Shown: positions 11,246-22,582 of the stretch, one piece after another
Position numbering within the stretch: the first letter of the stretch is position 1
How the letters are laid out: every line of letters begins with the position of its first letter
NCBI GenBank assembly: GCA_023375785.1
Contig: SZWC01003908.1
Coordinates: 46,497 to 110,496 of the forward strand
From: Penium margaritaceum
Taxonomy: Eukaryota; Streptophyta; Zygnematophyceae; Desmidiales; Peniaceae
Reading direction: 5' to 3'
DNA length: 64,000 nt
Notes under the pieces: model-generated
What the model was told of the DNA's origin: nothing
Databases searched by the model: none
The model's input: the letters and a program-made list of their open reading frames with translations, nothing else
Position numbers and translations under genes: made by a program

Positions 11246-11599
11246 AGCTCGGACTCACTTCCGGCTGCCCCCTTTGTGCCGTCTCATGCTCTACCGCACT
11301 ACACGTGTAGCCTAGGCGGCAGCCTCCAACCTTGGTTGTTATTGAGTGCGCATATCACCACACCGCACCCTATGGCGGCTTGAACCCCCGTCGTCCCACG
11401 TGTCTCGTCCACTCCTACACTCGTGAGTTGAGACCCTGGCACCAAGGCCCTCGGCCTAACCACTTCGGCCATCATTGCAGACATTCACTCGAGCTCTGCA
11501 CTGGGCTATGTCATGCTCCATCAGCAGCACTGGCACGCCATCATGACCGCACTCACGCACATCCCACCTGGGGCATGAGACGCACACGCTCTCGCAGTC

Positions 11600-12610
11600 T
11601 GGTCCAAGGCACGCCGGCATGACCCAACCACCCTACGCGAGGCTCGTGCTTCTCCCGAGGCCGTGCACTGGAATGCTGCGTGCGCCGATGAACTTGTTGA
11701 TATCCGGCAACACCACGTGTAAGACCTCGTGGATCTCCCTCGAGGCCGGAATGCCATTGGTGCCAAATAGGTCTTCCAACACAAATGGAAGCCGGACGTG
11801 TCCTTGGACAAGTACAAGGCCCAACAACATCTTTGCCCTAGCTGGCTAGTTCTCCACTTCCCGGGTGCTCTTTAGCTTGGTTGCCCAATACGGGTGGGAG
11901 ATGCATCTGATGGATGTGAGCAACACTTTCCTTCATGGCTCCCTGGAGGGCGAGGAGCTCTACATGGTGCAGCCTCCAGGCTTCGACAAAAGCACTGGCA
12001 AGGTCTGGCGGCAACGGAAGGCCCTCTATGGCTTGAAGCAATCGCCTTGGTGCTGGAACCAGGAGATTAGTCGCACACTTCTCCGCGGTGGCCTCCTTTA
12101 TAACACTTCCAACCTCGCACTATTCATCAGCCCGCGAGGCTAGACCTTCACCGATGTCCTAGTGTGCGTCAACGACCTCCTCATTGCATTGTGGGATGCA
12201 CCTGCCATTCAGCGTGTTAAGGACCTTCTACACACCGCCTACCAGGTGAAGGAAAACGGGTCTGCCCGAGTCTTTGTGGGCATGGAGCTCGAGCATGATC
12301 GCTCCTAGGGCATCTTGCACTTCCACCAGGCTACCTACAAGCAGACTCCGTCCGCTTGCTTCGTCGCGGACCTATTCCTCGTGCCGAGCGCATCCTCACC
12401 CATGTCACCTGATTACCAGGTAAAGCTGAAGAACCCTGACCCAGTCGTTGTGGAGGAGCCAGTTGACATGACCACGTATATGCGAGTCATTAGGTCACTG
12501 ATGTTTGTGGCGACGATGACGCATCCAGACATCGTGTTCGTCGTCAACCTCCTGGCTCAGTTCTCCCAGGAGTCGCGTCACCTCCACTTTGAGGCCACAA
12601 TTTGAGTACT
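11600..12610 (+). pseudogene. Element E reverse transcriptase region
   Basis: Similarity to copia reverse transcriptase is strongest at 11865-12143 (EMHLMDVSNTFLHGSL, ELYMVQPPGF, KALYGLKQSP) and continues at about 12315-12605 (HPDIVFVVNLLAQFS). Fossil and broken. Confidence 0.8.
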
Positions 12611-12659
12611 ATGCTATGTCATCTTGACTCCACGGCAAGGTCTAATGTTCCGCCGATGA

Positions 12660-13130
12660 TCGTTTGTTGTCGCGGTGGACACCAATAGTGACTAGGCCGG
12701 TAGTTTGGAGGGTAAAAGTTGAAGTGGCTTGATTTTTCTGATTGGCAGCACGGCTGTGTCCTGGCGCAATGGCAAGCAGGGGTGCATTGCACGTAGCACT
12801 GCTGATGCTGAGTACGTGGCCTTTGGCTCAAGCACACGTGAGAGTGCGTGGTTGCGTCATCTGTTGTCCAAGTTGCGTCAGTCTATCGCGTCCATCACGT
12901 TGCATTGTGACAATAAGAGTACCATGGCTATCACCGATAACAACGGTGTGCATCACCCACACACAAAGCACATCAGTGTTGAGTATCACTATGTGTGTTT
13001 GTTGCTGCATGATGGTAGCGTCAACATTGTATGGGTTGAGACAGCACGGCAGCTTGGTGTCTGCTTGACCAAGGCATTGAAGCGCGGATCGTTCAAGAAG
13101 GCTGTGAGTTTGTTCGATGTGCGTCTGTGA
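12660..13130 (+). pseudogene. Element E RNase H region
   Basis: The 12729-13130 frame holds the copia RNase H landmarks AVSWRNGKQGCIARSTADAE, LHCDNKSTMAI, HTKHISVEYH and LTKAL, ending about 100 bp before the right LTR, as usual for the family. Fossil. Confidence 0.88.
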
Positions 13131-13236
13131 GCTACACTCTTTCTCTCTGCTGTGTCTCTGCCTGTCTTGGGGGAGTCTGTCTGCTGGATGTGTCGCTACC
13201 CGCCCATGTGCAGTGCACTTGTGAGCCATGGGGGAG

Positions 13237-14024
13237 TGTTGGTTTTTGTGCATCTCTCATTGTGCTGTGTTGTGTCCTCCCGACTTGTGTACATCACCGT
13301 TCAGATGACTGATGGCAAGACACGACGCTGGTGGAGTGGTTTCCAGTGGAGCGGACACATGCCGAGACCTACACGCACTTTGCTAGAACCTCCTTCCTCG
13401 GATGGTCGACGTGCTCAGCTCAATTGGCATGCCTCCTTAGCATTCATGCCGCCGGTGGTCACTGTCACTGCAGATGCTGTCTGCATGCGTCTAGTGTTGG
13501 ATCTGAGTGTACCATTATGTCTGCATGGTTATGTTCTACTTAGGCTCCAAGTCTCATGTTGATCCGGCATTTTTGTTTCCGCTGGACTAGTGTCCACGCT
13601 GCCAGGATCTGGGCGACCATAACTCCTCTCTGCAATTTTTTCTAGATGGTTATAACCACAAAACTGTGTTCGCAACGTCGGTATTATGGTATGGTCCAGT
13701 TTTCAGGCAAAACGGACGACACTCGGGTTTTGGGCTATCGGCCGTCTAGCAAGGCTCACTGAGGAAACGCTGCTAGCCAGGAAATATCACTTTTATGATT
13801 GGCTAGAAAGTTGATTAACAAGCTCTACAGAGATGGGGGTGAGCTAGAACTTGGAGGGATCTCCCATTGCTATTCGCTCTCAATTTCTAATAAGTTGTTT
13901 TGAGTTTCCAATGCCTTTTTGGCGCTAACTCCTCAGCGCACAGGTTTCTCTTTCACAGACTCAGAGCGACGGAAGGGGGCAGCAGTGCAAAGCAACGAGC
14001 GTGGGGCCATGCCTACTCTAGCCA
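13237..14024 (+). repeat. Element E right (3') LTR
   Basis: 788 bp, starting TGTTGGTTTTTGTGCATC straight after GGGGGAG and ending GCCTACTCTAGCCA. Direct repeat of 6772-7563. Confidence 0.85.
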
Positions 14025-14140
14025 TACTACAGCCTCAACACGCCGGTCTAGTCTAGTTTCCCAACTGTACGATCTCCCTCAAGTCAGTCATCTGCATCAA
14101 TGCGGTGAGTGTCCAATGAGGCCAGAGTGAGAAACAATTA

Positions 14141-14178
14141 AGAAGCCTCCTAGCCTCATTGTAGGTGACGTGGCGACA
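14141..14178 (-). repeat. Short D/G-type LTR fragment
   Basis: AGAAGCCTCCTAGCCTCATT and the following GGCGACACC match the left edge of the minus-strand LTR remnant at 36044. It is cut off on its right by the palindrome-rich repeat. Confidence 0.55.
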
Positions 14179-14179
14179 C

Positions 14180-14423
14180 CAGGGCTACAACACCTCGGTA
14201 TTCAGTACCGTGGTACTTAAGTACCGCGGTATCAGACTACCACGGAATGAGTGCGGTGGTGTTATGATTTCAGGCAGCTCAATACCGATACTGGTACGGC
14301 TACCGCCATCAGTACGGTGTTGGAAAAACACTGCAGTATATTAGGAGTACCGCAGTACATAGTATACCCTTGCTTGACGGGCGTATTCTACCATGGTACA
14401 AAACTAGTACCACGTACAATACC
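14180..14423 (-). repeat. Palindrome-rich GTACCGCGG repeat, copy in reverse orientation
   Basis: Rich in GTACCGCGGTAT, GTACCGTGGTAC and CACTGCAGTA words. Read on the minus strand it ends in a terminus like that at 35775 (GCCCTGG). It lies between the right LTR of E and the left LTR of F. Confidence 0.65.
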
Positions 14424-14946
14424 TGCTACTTTATGTGCAAATACCACATGGTGACCTCTGGCCTGGCTGCACACCCCCCGCACCTGTGTAGGTGACTGAC
14501 CAGAGGAGGGCAATGCTCAATGCTGGGCCCTTGTGTTGGAGTATGTCCTCGACGGGCCACCTGCTTCAGCCAAGAGATTAGCAAGTTTCACCGTGCTTGC
14601 ATGTTCTCACTACTCAAGTACACCAGCTATTCTTCACTTGCATGCTCAGCATGGATGCAGACGTGTCATCGACCAAGGCCAATTCTGCTGACTGATTTTG
14701 GGTGTACTTGGGGATGAGATATTCCCATTAGCAGGTGGTGGTCCAAACCACAGGTCCGGATGGGATTGAGCAAAAGCGAGCTCGCTGCACGCTTGCTCGT
14801 CCTCCCTCCCTCCCCTGCATGGATCATTACATTATGTTGTGTCACGCTTTTGTCTTCATTTCTTGTTGCGTGCATCTCTTCACTATAAACTGCGTTCTCT
14901 TGTCACACCATGGCGTTGTGAGACTTCTCAAGCTCTCTGTGCTTCG
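14424..14946 (+). repeat. Element F left (5') LTR
   Basis: 523 bp. Shared with 22583-23098 are TACCACATGGTGACCTCTGG, GGTGACTGACCAGAGGAGGG and the end GAGACTTCTCAAGCTCTCTG. The 15 bases after it (GGTTCATCGGCCCGC) are at best a degraded primer site. Confidence 0.85.
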
Positions 14947-15179
14947 GGTTCATCGGCCCGCTCTGCGGTGATAGGGGCAGGCGCCAAAGCACTAGTGCAG
15001 CATCTGTCTCTTTGACTGCTCTGATGGCAGCATTTTCTCTATGGCACCGCCATTGACTCTGCCGCATCCGCCGTCGCAGGCTCCAACGACTTTGGAGCCT
15101 CCCTGACAGCCGCATCCAATCCGGCAGGGCAGCAGCCGTCCCAGCAGCGGGCCGCCACTCTCAGGAGACCAACGCCACA

Positions 15180-15935
15180 TTGGCACTACCACCAGTCACG
15201 CTGACGTCTCGTGAGGCTCCCGGTCCGCTGTCGCTCGGGCCGCACTACAAGGGACGACCTGCATACCGCTGGTCGTGCTCATGTCGTGGTGGTAGCAATG
15301 AATCTACAGGCGGGTCCTTGCCATCTCAAACCTTGGTAAGCGTCACCCCTCCCACTTCTCCCAAAGACCCTCAACCACATGGCGTTGTCGCTGAGGACGT
15401 CATCCTCTCTCAACTGTGGACGGTGTTTTTAGAGGACTTCATCACACTCATAGGCACGTTCTCACATGTAGCCTTTACAGTCATAGACGTCGCACTTGCA
15501 ACCACAACTATTTTCGCAGCAGCAGCCGAGGCTGTACGTGCCTCTGCCGCCGCATCTGCTTGCAGAGCTGCCGAGACATGTACTGAGGCAGGAGTGGTGA
15601 TTGGCCCCATTGCTGTAGCAGCTGCCGACATAGGCATACAGATTGCAGCAACCGCATCAGCTACAACATCAGCCATTGGATTTGCAGCAGCAGCAGCAGC
15701 CACAGCAGCGGTAGCGTCATCGATCTGCACTTCCACTGCTGTCATAGTGGCCTATGCATCTTCGTCTCCATTGGCCGTCATCAGCGTTATTACCGCCCTC
15801 ATCTCCATTGTGGCTGTCTTTGTCTTGGCAGTGGTCTTTGCTGCCGTTGTTCTCCTACTTCACTCCTTCCTTTGCAGATCGTCTCCCTCCAGGGAGACGA
15901 TCTGCAAAGGAAGGAGTGAAGCTCCCAAGACGTAG
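15180..15935 (+). pseudogene. Open frame of unknown nature in the 5' interior of element F
   Basis: A 251-codon frame. Its first third is polar, the middle is Ala/Thr-rich, and the last third has two long hydrophobic runs (around SVITALISIVAVFVLAVVF) that look membrane-spanning. It overlaps a long palindrome at its end. It sits where gag would be, but I see no gag motif. The opposite strand is also partly open and Ala-rich, so the length may be a product of triplet composition. Confidence 0.3.
15858..15921. repeat. Near-perfect palindrome with 31-bp arms
   Basis: Arms 15858-15888 and 15891-15921 are exact reverse complements separated by CC. The palindrome sits at the edge between element F interior and element B sequence. 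Confidence 0.95.
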
Positions 15936-16005
15936 ACTTCAAGGAATGATGTGGGACCAGGCAGCTGGGAGAGTCTTCACCTCCCAAGACGTAGACTTCA
16001 AGGAA
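15922..16005 (+). repeat. 25-bp direct duplication at the element B edge
   Basis: CTCCCAAGACGTAGACTTCA with the next five bases occurs at 15922-15946 and again at 15981-16005, a 59-bp period. It starts exactly where the right arm of the palindrome stops. Confidence 0.92.
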
Positions 16006-16372
16006 GAGTCAAACAGAAAGGAAGATTTTCTCGACCCCGAGGACTCTCCCAAACAGGGAGAGTGGATTGTGCTGCTGGAGGCGGGAGATGTACCCCCTCC
16101 TAACTGGTGTGGAATGCCAAAGCTGAAGGTATTGAAAACTGCCAACACAGGGAGAGCGTCTGCTCAGGCTAAAGGGGAGACGGATTTTGACACCTTGTCG
16201 GAGACATCTGAGGCCTCTTCTGAGGCCAGTGGCTCTACACCTCCTGCTACCTCATCTGGGGAAGCACAGCAACAGCAGCATGAGCAGCCAACACCAACAC
16301 CACTAAGGCACAGCACGCGCCGAAGCAAGCCTGTACAACACAGGGAATGCCGAGTGGACCGGCCTGAGCTGG

Positions 16373-17275
16373 TTGTGCCTTGCGCAGGGAGAGCCAAGCA
16401 CCATCGCTGAAGCTCTCTCGCGGCCGGATGCTGTAAAGTGGAAGGAGGCGATGGAGAGCGAGCTGGCCTCCATCAAGGAGAATGGTACGTGGGAGCTAGT
16501 GGACAAGCCACCCAACGCTCACGTGGTGGGCGTGAAGTGGGTCTTACGTGTGAAGCTGAAGCAAGACGACATCATCGACAAGTATAAGGTAAGAGTAGTG
16601 GCAAAGGGATTCTCACAGAGAGCAGGGTTTGAGTACGACGAGACCTACTCTCCTGTCGCTGCCTTTACCTTGATCCGATCCTTGCTGGCTGTGGCTGCTG
16701 CATGCGACATGGAAATTCACCAAATGGACGTCAAGACGGCTTTCCTCTATGGGAAGCTGGACAAGGAGATATTCATGGAGGTGCCAGAGGGGGTCAAAGC
16801 CAAACCCGGGCAAGTTTGCAGGCTGGTAAAAGCGCTCTACGGGCTGAAACATGCCCCAAGGATCTGGTACGAGGAGATGGATGGCTTCATGGCCACCATT
16901 GGCTTCGTGCACTGCCACAACGATCCAAGTGTATATGTGCGTGCGGATGACCAAGGGCTGCTTCTGGTCGCACTGTATGTGGATGATCTGATTCTGAGCT
17001 CTACCTCCAAGAAGGCCCTTGTGGTCCTCAAAGAGCAGCTGAGCAACAGGTTTCAGATGAAGGACATGGGAGAGCTCGAGTACTGCCTCAGCATCGCCAT
17101 CCACTGCAACCAAGCAGCAGGCACCATCGAGCTCAACCAGACGAAGTACATTACGGAGGTGCTTTGGCGCTATGGCATGGAAGACTGCAAACCCCTCAGC
17201 ACTCCTCTCCCCACTGACACCAAACTCACCTCTTCTCACTCCCCCAGCATGGAAGCAGAGTGTTGTGAGATGTAG
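16373..17275 (+). pseudogene. Element B reverse transcriptase
   Basis: A 300-codon frame with the copia reverse transcriptase series WKEAMESELASI, VKWVLRVKLK, VVAKGFSQR, IHQMDVKTAFLYGKL, KALYGLKHAPRIWYEEM and the catalytic YVDDL at 16976-16990. In the family it copies element RNA to DNA inside the particle. The closest relative in the window is element A. Part of a fossil copy. Confidence 0.92.
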
Positions 17276-17376
17276 AATGTCCCCTACCAGTCTGCGGTAC
17301 ACTGCCTGACATCGCGTTTGCTGTGGGGCTGTCCAGTCGGTATGTGGCCAACCCTGGACCACTTCACTAGTAGGCT

Positions 17377-17940
17377 GTGAAGCCGATTCTCCGCTACCTT
17401 AACAGGACACGGCACTGGGGGCTGCGCTACGGTGGCCTCCAAGGAACAGACCCTCTGCGCCTCAAATACTACACCGACGCAAACTGGGGAGGCAATCTTG
17501 ACGACATGACGTCCACCTCACGATTCGTGTGCATCTTGAACGGCGGAGCTGTCCCTTAGGCGAGCAGAAAGCAGGACTACGTCTCGATCTCCACTGCTGA
17601 AGCTGAGTTTGTCGCACTCTCAGCAGCGTGCAAGGAGACACAGTGGCTGCGCAGTCTGCTTGCTGAGATGCAAGCACCGCAGAAGGAGGCAACTGTCGTG
17701 TACATTGACAACAAGAGCGCGATTGACATCGCGTACAATAATGTGCTCTCCACGCGGACTAAGCACATCGACATCCGCTACCACTACACACGCAACTTGG
17801 TCGCCAAGAACGTGGTGGATCTGCAGTACATTGGGACAAAACAGATCCTTGCGGACTTCCTCACAAAGTCGCTTGATGGTGACCGGCACAAGGTTGGTGC
17901 ACAGGGCATCGGACTGGTAAGCGCTGCAGACGAGGGCTGA
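17377..17940 (+). pseudogene. Element B RNase H region
   Basis: Copia RNase H landmarks: YTDANWGG, SISTAEAEF, ETQWLRSLLAEM, VYIDNKSAIDIAYN, RTKHIDIRYHYTRNLV and ILADFLTKSLDGDRH. It ends about 90 bp before the LTR, the usual spacing. Fossil. Confidence 0.9.
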
Positions 17941-18033
17941 AGAGGCGGTCTGACACATGGAGGCCGACATCGCAGGGCTTCGGGCCACTACAAGAGTCTA
18001 GTCGTAGATGGACATAGGTGCAAGGGAGAGTTT

Positions 18034-18637
18034 TGTTATTTCTGGTATGCCCCTTGTCCAGTCAGCGGCAGATTTAGGCGGGCATGCACTGCTCTACGGA
18101 GCAAGCCCCCCGCAAGACGAACCGGGTATGCACTGAGCTTGTAGCGCAAGTCCCCCAGGTCCGCTCCTTGGATTAAATGAGCAAGCGGATTTATTCCAGG
18201 ATCGCGGGTTGAAGTCCCGCCTAGGGCGAAAGGTCGCGCGCCTAAAGGGGGCTAAGGTGCACGGGCACCTAGGGGCTTAAAGTGCGCGCGCACCACCCTA
18301 GAGATCGCGCTAGGGCACCTCGGCCTCAAGCCAAGGCACCCAAGCTCGCTACTGCTATATGTACTACTCATTTACTCATTCTAAGTATCCACTTCTTACC
18401 CTTGAGACTTGTGCTGAAAACTAAGGCATAAGTTGGCCAACCAAGGGCAGATACAAAAGACTTGGGACAAGCTAAAAGGGGAAACCGAGAGGCCACGGAA
18501 GGGACAAGCTTTGTGAGCTGAACAGTGTGGAAACATGATCCCGAGGGGGATATCTTTTCATAGCTGAAATGCTATGAGCGGTCGGCGGATGTCACTGTAC
18601 TCTGTTTTCTAGGCCGTTTGCCTCAGGCGGGTTGACA
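18034..18637 (+). repeat. Element B right LTR
   Basis: Starts TGTTATTTCTGGTATGCCCC after the purine tract and ends GGCGGGTTGACA. Landmarks shared with the LTR of A include CATGCACTGCTCTA, CAAGAGCGGTTGGCGG-like and TTTTCTAGGCC blocks. It contains a tRNA T-arm-like segment at 18204-18220. Confidence 0.82.
18187..18226 (+). other. tRNA-like segment in the element B LTR
   Basis: GCGGGTTGAAGTCCCGC (18204-18220) forms a 5-bp stem with a 7-base loop, like a T-arm. It occupies the same place in the LTR as the tRNA-like segment of element A. It is weaker than the A copies and would not pass as a functional tRNA. Confidence 0.55.
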
Positions 18638-18959
18638 CCTTCCACCATCAAGGTCCTCTACTCCGTCACCTACACCATCCGTCGATGGCAAGCGCCAGTT
18701 GGAGCAGTCACTTCTACGTCTCCACCTCTACGATGTAGGAGGTGAGAGTGTGACTGCATTGGCCAAAGGTCATTTCTGTCAAAACAATAATGTTCTTCGT
18801 GGGGACCCTCCTAGTTATTTCCTTATCTTTTTGTCTGTGCTTGTTCCGTGGGTCGAGCATTGGCAGTCCGTCATTCCCCCACGCCGTCTCGCAGTCTGTG
18901 AATCGTCCTCCCCTGTTGTTGGTATTGTCGCCACGTGTGGTGACCTTCCTCGTATCCGT

Positions 18960-19940
18960 GTCTCTTGTGGCTTTTGGGTCCTCGACTCTGGGGCCACCCA
19001 CCACATGACTTCCGATCGTACCTTTTTCGTCTTGTTGGGACCTGCTGGTCCCATTTGCTTTGTGCGCACCGGGTCCAGCAAGTTACTTCCCGTTTAGGGC
19101 GTGGGTGTTGTCTGCTTTGTTGATCCCAATGGTGCGCTGTTCTTGCCCGACGTCGTGTACATGCCCTCCTTGGAGCTCAGCTCACTGTTGGTCACCTCTC
19201 TCGACAAGCAGGGCATGGATTTCTCAGCCTGTGAGGGTGTTCGTCTGTCTCCATCCCTCTGGTTGTGTTTTCCTGCAGGGTGTCAGGTGTGACAAGATGT
19301 ACCGTTTCCTCCTGCTTATACCCTCTGCCTTCTCTATTGGCTCCTCTCTTACTCATGTTAATCCCTCTCTTCCCTGACTACGTTCAGCTCTTACACCACC
19401 ATTTTGGCCATGTTCACACAGATGCAATCACCAGCATGCTTTGCCTCTAGCCAGCTCTTGGCTTGTCCCCTTCTACCTTTCCGTCGCCTTGTCCTTGTGA
19501 CCGTCTTGAGTGTGCCCAAGGCAAGATGCATCGCTCTCCCTTTGCTTCTTTTGAGTCCGAGTCATCCCACCCCCTTGATGTTGTCCTTGCTAATGTCATG
19601 GGTGTCCTTCCCCATGAGTTCCTTTGGGATGCTGGGCGGTATGTCCTTTGTTCAACGAATTAATTCTCTCATTTTTGTTGGATTTGGGTCCTTCGTCAGA
19701 AGAGCGATGTGTGTTCAGTTCTTGAGTCCTGGTTTCTGCAAGCTGAACAGTCGTGTCAACGGTCTCTGCGTGTCTTTTTGTAGTGACCATGGTGATGATT
19801 TCCTTGGTCCCACCGCCTGGCTCCTCAAGTCCAAGGGGGTGTGTATGGAGACCTCCGCTCCTTACACATCCTAGCAAAATGGGGCCTGTGAATGTTTGAA
19901 ACAGACTCTCGTCGACTGAGTCCGTGCTCTCTTGTCCGAA
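18960..19940 (+). pseudogene. Element F protease and integrase regions
   Basis: The aspartic protease motif DSGATHHMT is at 18984-19010. The integrase zinc-binding start (LLHHHFGHVHTDAI) is near 19388-19430, and core similarity follows to about 19940 (SAPYTS near the end). Fossil and broken. Confidence 0.78.
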
Positions 19941-20818
19941 TCCAGCCTCCCTCTCCTCTTTGCCTTCAAGGCGATGTGTTACATGACCTGGGTCTAGAAC
20001 CGATTCCCCATGGTACCCTCCCTTGCACTATTACAACTTTCAAGCTCTAGTACGACACTCGTGTTGACCTCCGCCTTGCTTGTGTCTGGGGTAGCATTGT
20101 GTTCGTCTGGCTCCTCGAGGACCTTCGCGAGGGGAATCTCTCTCTGCCTGGATGCTTTTGTCCCTTTCTGGGTGTCTCTCCTTGATCCAAAGCCTGGCGC
20201 TTCTGGGATCCAGAGCGCCAATGGGTTGTTGAGTCTCATAACGCCCTGTTCCTTGAGTCCGTCTTTCTCCGTCACCAATGTCGTACTACGCCAGCTGCCT
20301 CCCTATTGGCGCTCTCTTGGTTGGGGGGGAGAGGTTAATCCTGTTGTCCCTGCCGCTCATGCAGCCCCTGCTGATTTCCCTTTTATGCAACCCTCTCCCT
20401 CGTCGCGTCCCTAGGTGTCAATCACACTGCCCTTGTGGTCCTCTACGCCTCTCCAAACCTTGTCACCCTGTGCTTCGGCTTCCCCTGTTCTCTCCTTTTC
20501 TCCTGCTTCCTTTGAGTAAGTGCCTCTTGCACACTCCTCTGCGATGCCCTCCAGTCCGCTCACCTTGACTATACCTAGTCCGCCGGCTCCTGTCATAGCT
20601 GTGCCTGCTGCTCCCCCCAGTCCTGTACCCGTCTCACCCTTTGTCCGTGGTTGACGCCTCCATGCTCTCCCCACTCGCTCTTCCAGTGTCTCAACGTCCC
20701 ACTCCCGATTGTTGCACTCTCACCCTGAGCAGTCGCGAGCTTTGCTGACGGACATGGATGCCTTGGCCTGGCCACAGGGGTTGTCCATCCTTGCTCTGCC
20801 CTTGGGTATACCCTGCTT

Positions 20819-21775
20819 GTGACGGAGCATGAACGATCCCTTGACAACACTGTTCTTGGCAGTGTTGCAAAGTGTCTTGCAACTGCTGTAGCATCTCCCT
20901 TGTCGCCTGATCTCACCACAGTCCGACAGGCACGGGCGGCACCTAACGTACAACAGTGGGAGGCTACCATGTGGGATGAACTCAGAGCTTTAGATGATCA
21001 TGCTGTATACGAGCTGGTCAATCTACTGTCTGGCCGCAAGGTCATTGACGCCCGCTGGGTGTCTCAACAAAAACACAAGCCCAATAGCAAGCTCGACAAA
21101 TACAAAGCATGCCTTACAGCCAAGGGATTTTCTGAAGTCCCCGGAGTTAACTTTGACGAGATGTTTACCCCCGTCAGATGCTACACCACTGGTCGATCTC
21201 TCCTCAGTCTCGTTGCACACCACGAGTGGGAACTCGAGTAGATGGACATCAAGAACGCCTTCATGAACGGACGCTTGAATGAGGAGATCTACATGGTCCA
21301 GCCTCTAGGGTTCATAGACGGCACTGATAAAGTGTGGAGAGTGCGCAAGGCTCTCTACAGCCTTAAACAATCTCCGAGGTGTTGGAATTGGGAAATCACC
21401 TCAGCCCAGGAGAAAGGAGGGTACCGACGGAACACAGTTGACCCTACACTCTTTATCACCCTAGTTTCAGCACCATTTGCTGCCATTCTTGTCTATGTCG
21501 ATGACGTGCTAATTGCGTCCTCGAGTGAAGAGGCGGTAGTGTCTATGAAGTCCTTGCTGTAGTCCATGTACAAGATGAAGGACTTGGATCCGGCCCGTTT
21601 CTTCCTAGGCATGGAGATTGAGTGTGACCGCGCTCATCGCGTTCTCCACGTTCATGAGGTTGCTTATGTCAGGAGCCTAGGGGAGCGCTTTGCCTCCTTC
21701 CTTGGTCTACGCCCCCCTGTGTCAACACCAATGCCGCCCACCAGACAGCGCTTGCTAAAGACACTGGACGTGTGA
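20819..21775 (+). pseudogene. Element F reverse transcriptase region
   Basis: Copia reverse transcriptase landmarks: LDKYKACLTAKGFSE, VNFDEMFTPV, MDIKNAFMNGRLNEEIYMVQ, KALYSLKQSPRCWNWEI and YVDDV (21494-21508), then MKDLDPARFFLGMEIE. Fossil, broken. Confidence 0.88.
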
Positions 21776-21779
21776 AAGT

Positions 21780-22440
21780 TGGGGGAGCCAGTGGATGTGA
21801 CTTATTACCTACAAGAGATAGGGTCTCTGATGTACCTAGGTACCACCATGCAAGCAGTCGTTGCCTTCGCTATGAACTTTCTTGCTCAGTTGTCACAGTG
21901 TCTTAGGTTATGCCACATGGATGCAGCCTTGCTTGTCATCAGGTATGCTCTCTCTAGGGCTCGAGTTGGATTTGTTACCGAGCACAACCGTGAGTGGTTG
22001 TGGATGGGTACACTGACAGTGATTGGACACATGATGTGGATGCTCGCAGTCACACGGGGTATATCTTCCTTGTTGGAGGGACAAAGATCTCGTGGAAATG
22101 TGGCAAGCAAGGTTGTGTTGCACGAAACTCTAGTGAGGCTGCGTATGTTGCTCCTGGCATGGACACGTGTGAAAGCGTTTGGCTTGGTTGCCTGTTGTAA
22201 CAGTTACACATTCCCATTTTCTATATCACTCTGCATTGTGACAATGAAAGCACAAAATCGATTGCTGAGCACAATGGCATTCATCAAACTTGCACAAAGC
22301 ATATCAATGTTGAACACCATTTTGTACGTGAGCATGTGGATGCAGGAGATGTCCATATCGTGTGGGTTGACTCCAGACAGAAGCGAGCTGACTTCCTCAC
22401 AAAGGCATTGAGTAGTAACGTCTTCAAGGCAGCAGTTCAC
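21780..22440 (+). pseudogene. Element F end of reverse transcriptase and RNase H region
   Basis: GSLMYLGTTMQAVVAFAMNF near 21830-21890 is the reverse transcriptase-RNase H connection. GYTDSDWTHDVDARSHTGYI, ISWKCGKQGCVARNSSEA, LHCDNES and ADFLTKAL follow to about 22410. Fossil, broken. Confidence 0.85.
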
Positions 22441-22582
22441 GCTGTTGGGCTGTTGTGCGTTCTGGATGCTCCGGGCTGAGTTGGTCTGTCGTGCTTTGTG
22501 TACAGTTGTGTGTCACTACTCGTGACGTCCCTTTTGTGCCTGTGACAGTATGTGTGCAGTTCTGTTGTGGGTCATGGGGGAG

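Larger units (their letters stand above)
6772..14024 (+). mobile_element. Element E: old Ty1/copia LTR retrotransposon
   Basis: Direct LTRs 6772-7563 and 13237-14024 (clearly below 80% alike in the stretch compared) enclose gag, protease, integrase, reverse transcriptase and RNase H in Ty1/copia order on the plus strand. The purine tract GGGGGAG (13230-13236) abuts the right LTR. A 4-bp TACT at both outer edges (6768-6771; 14025-14028) may be the remains of a target duplication. No clear primer site follows the left LTR, where triplet repeats begin instead. It is heavily broken, with well over a dozen breaks, and on LTR divergence is the oldest full-length element here. Confidence 0.87.
15922..18637 (+). 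mobile_element. Element B: partial Ty1/copia element inside element F
   Basis: From about 15922 the sequence matches the end of copia integrase and its linker, then reverse transcriptase, RNase H, a purine tract (AAGGGAGAG, 18022-18030) and one LTR (18034-18637). No matching left LTR is present in the window, so this is a 5'-incomplete copy. It is close to element A in protein sequence, purine tract and LTR landmarks. It has few breaks in its coding part. It splits element F and so is younger than F. Confidence 0.82.

Noticed and set aside
16613-17362. 249-codon minus-strand frame opposite the element B reverse transcriptase
   Set aside because: Antisense shadow of a clear plus-strand polymerase frame.
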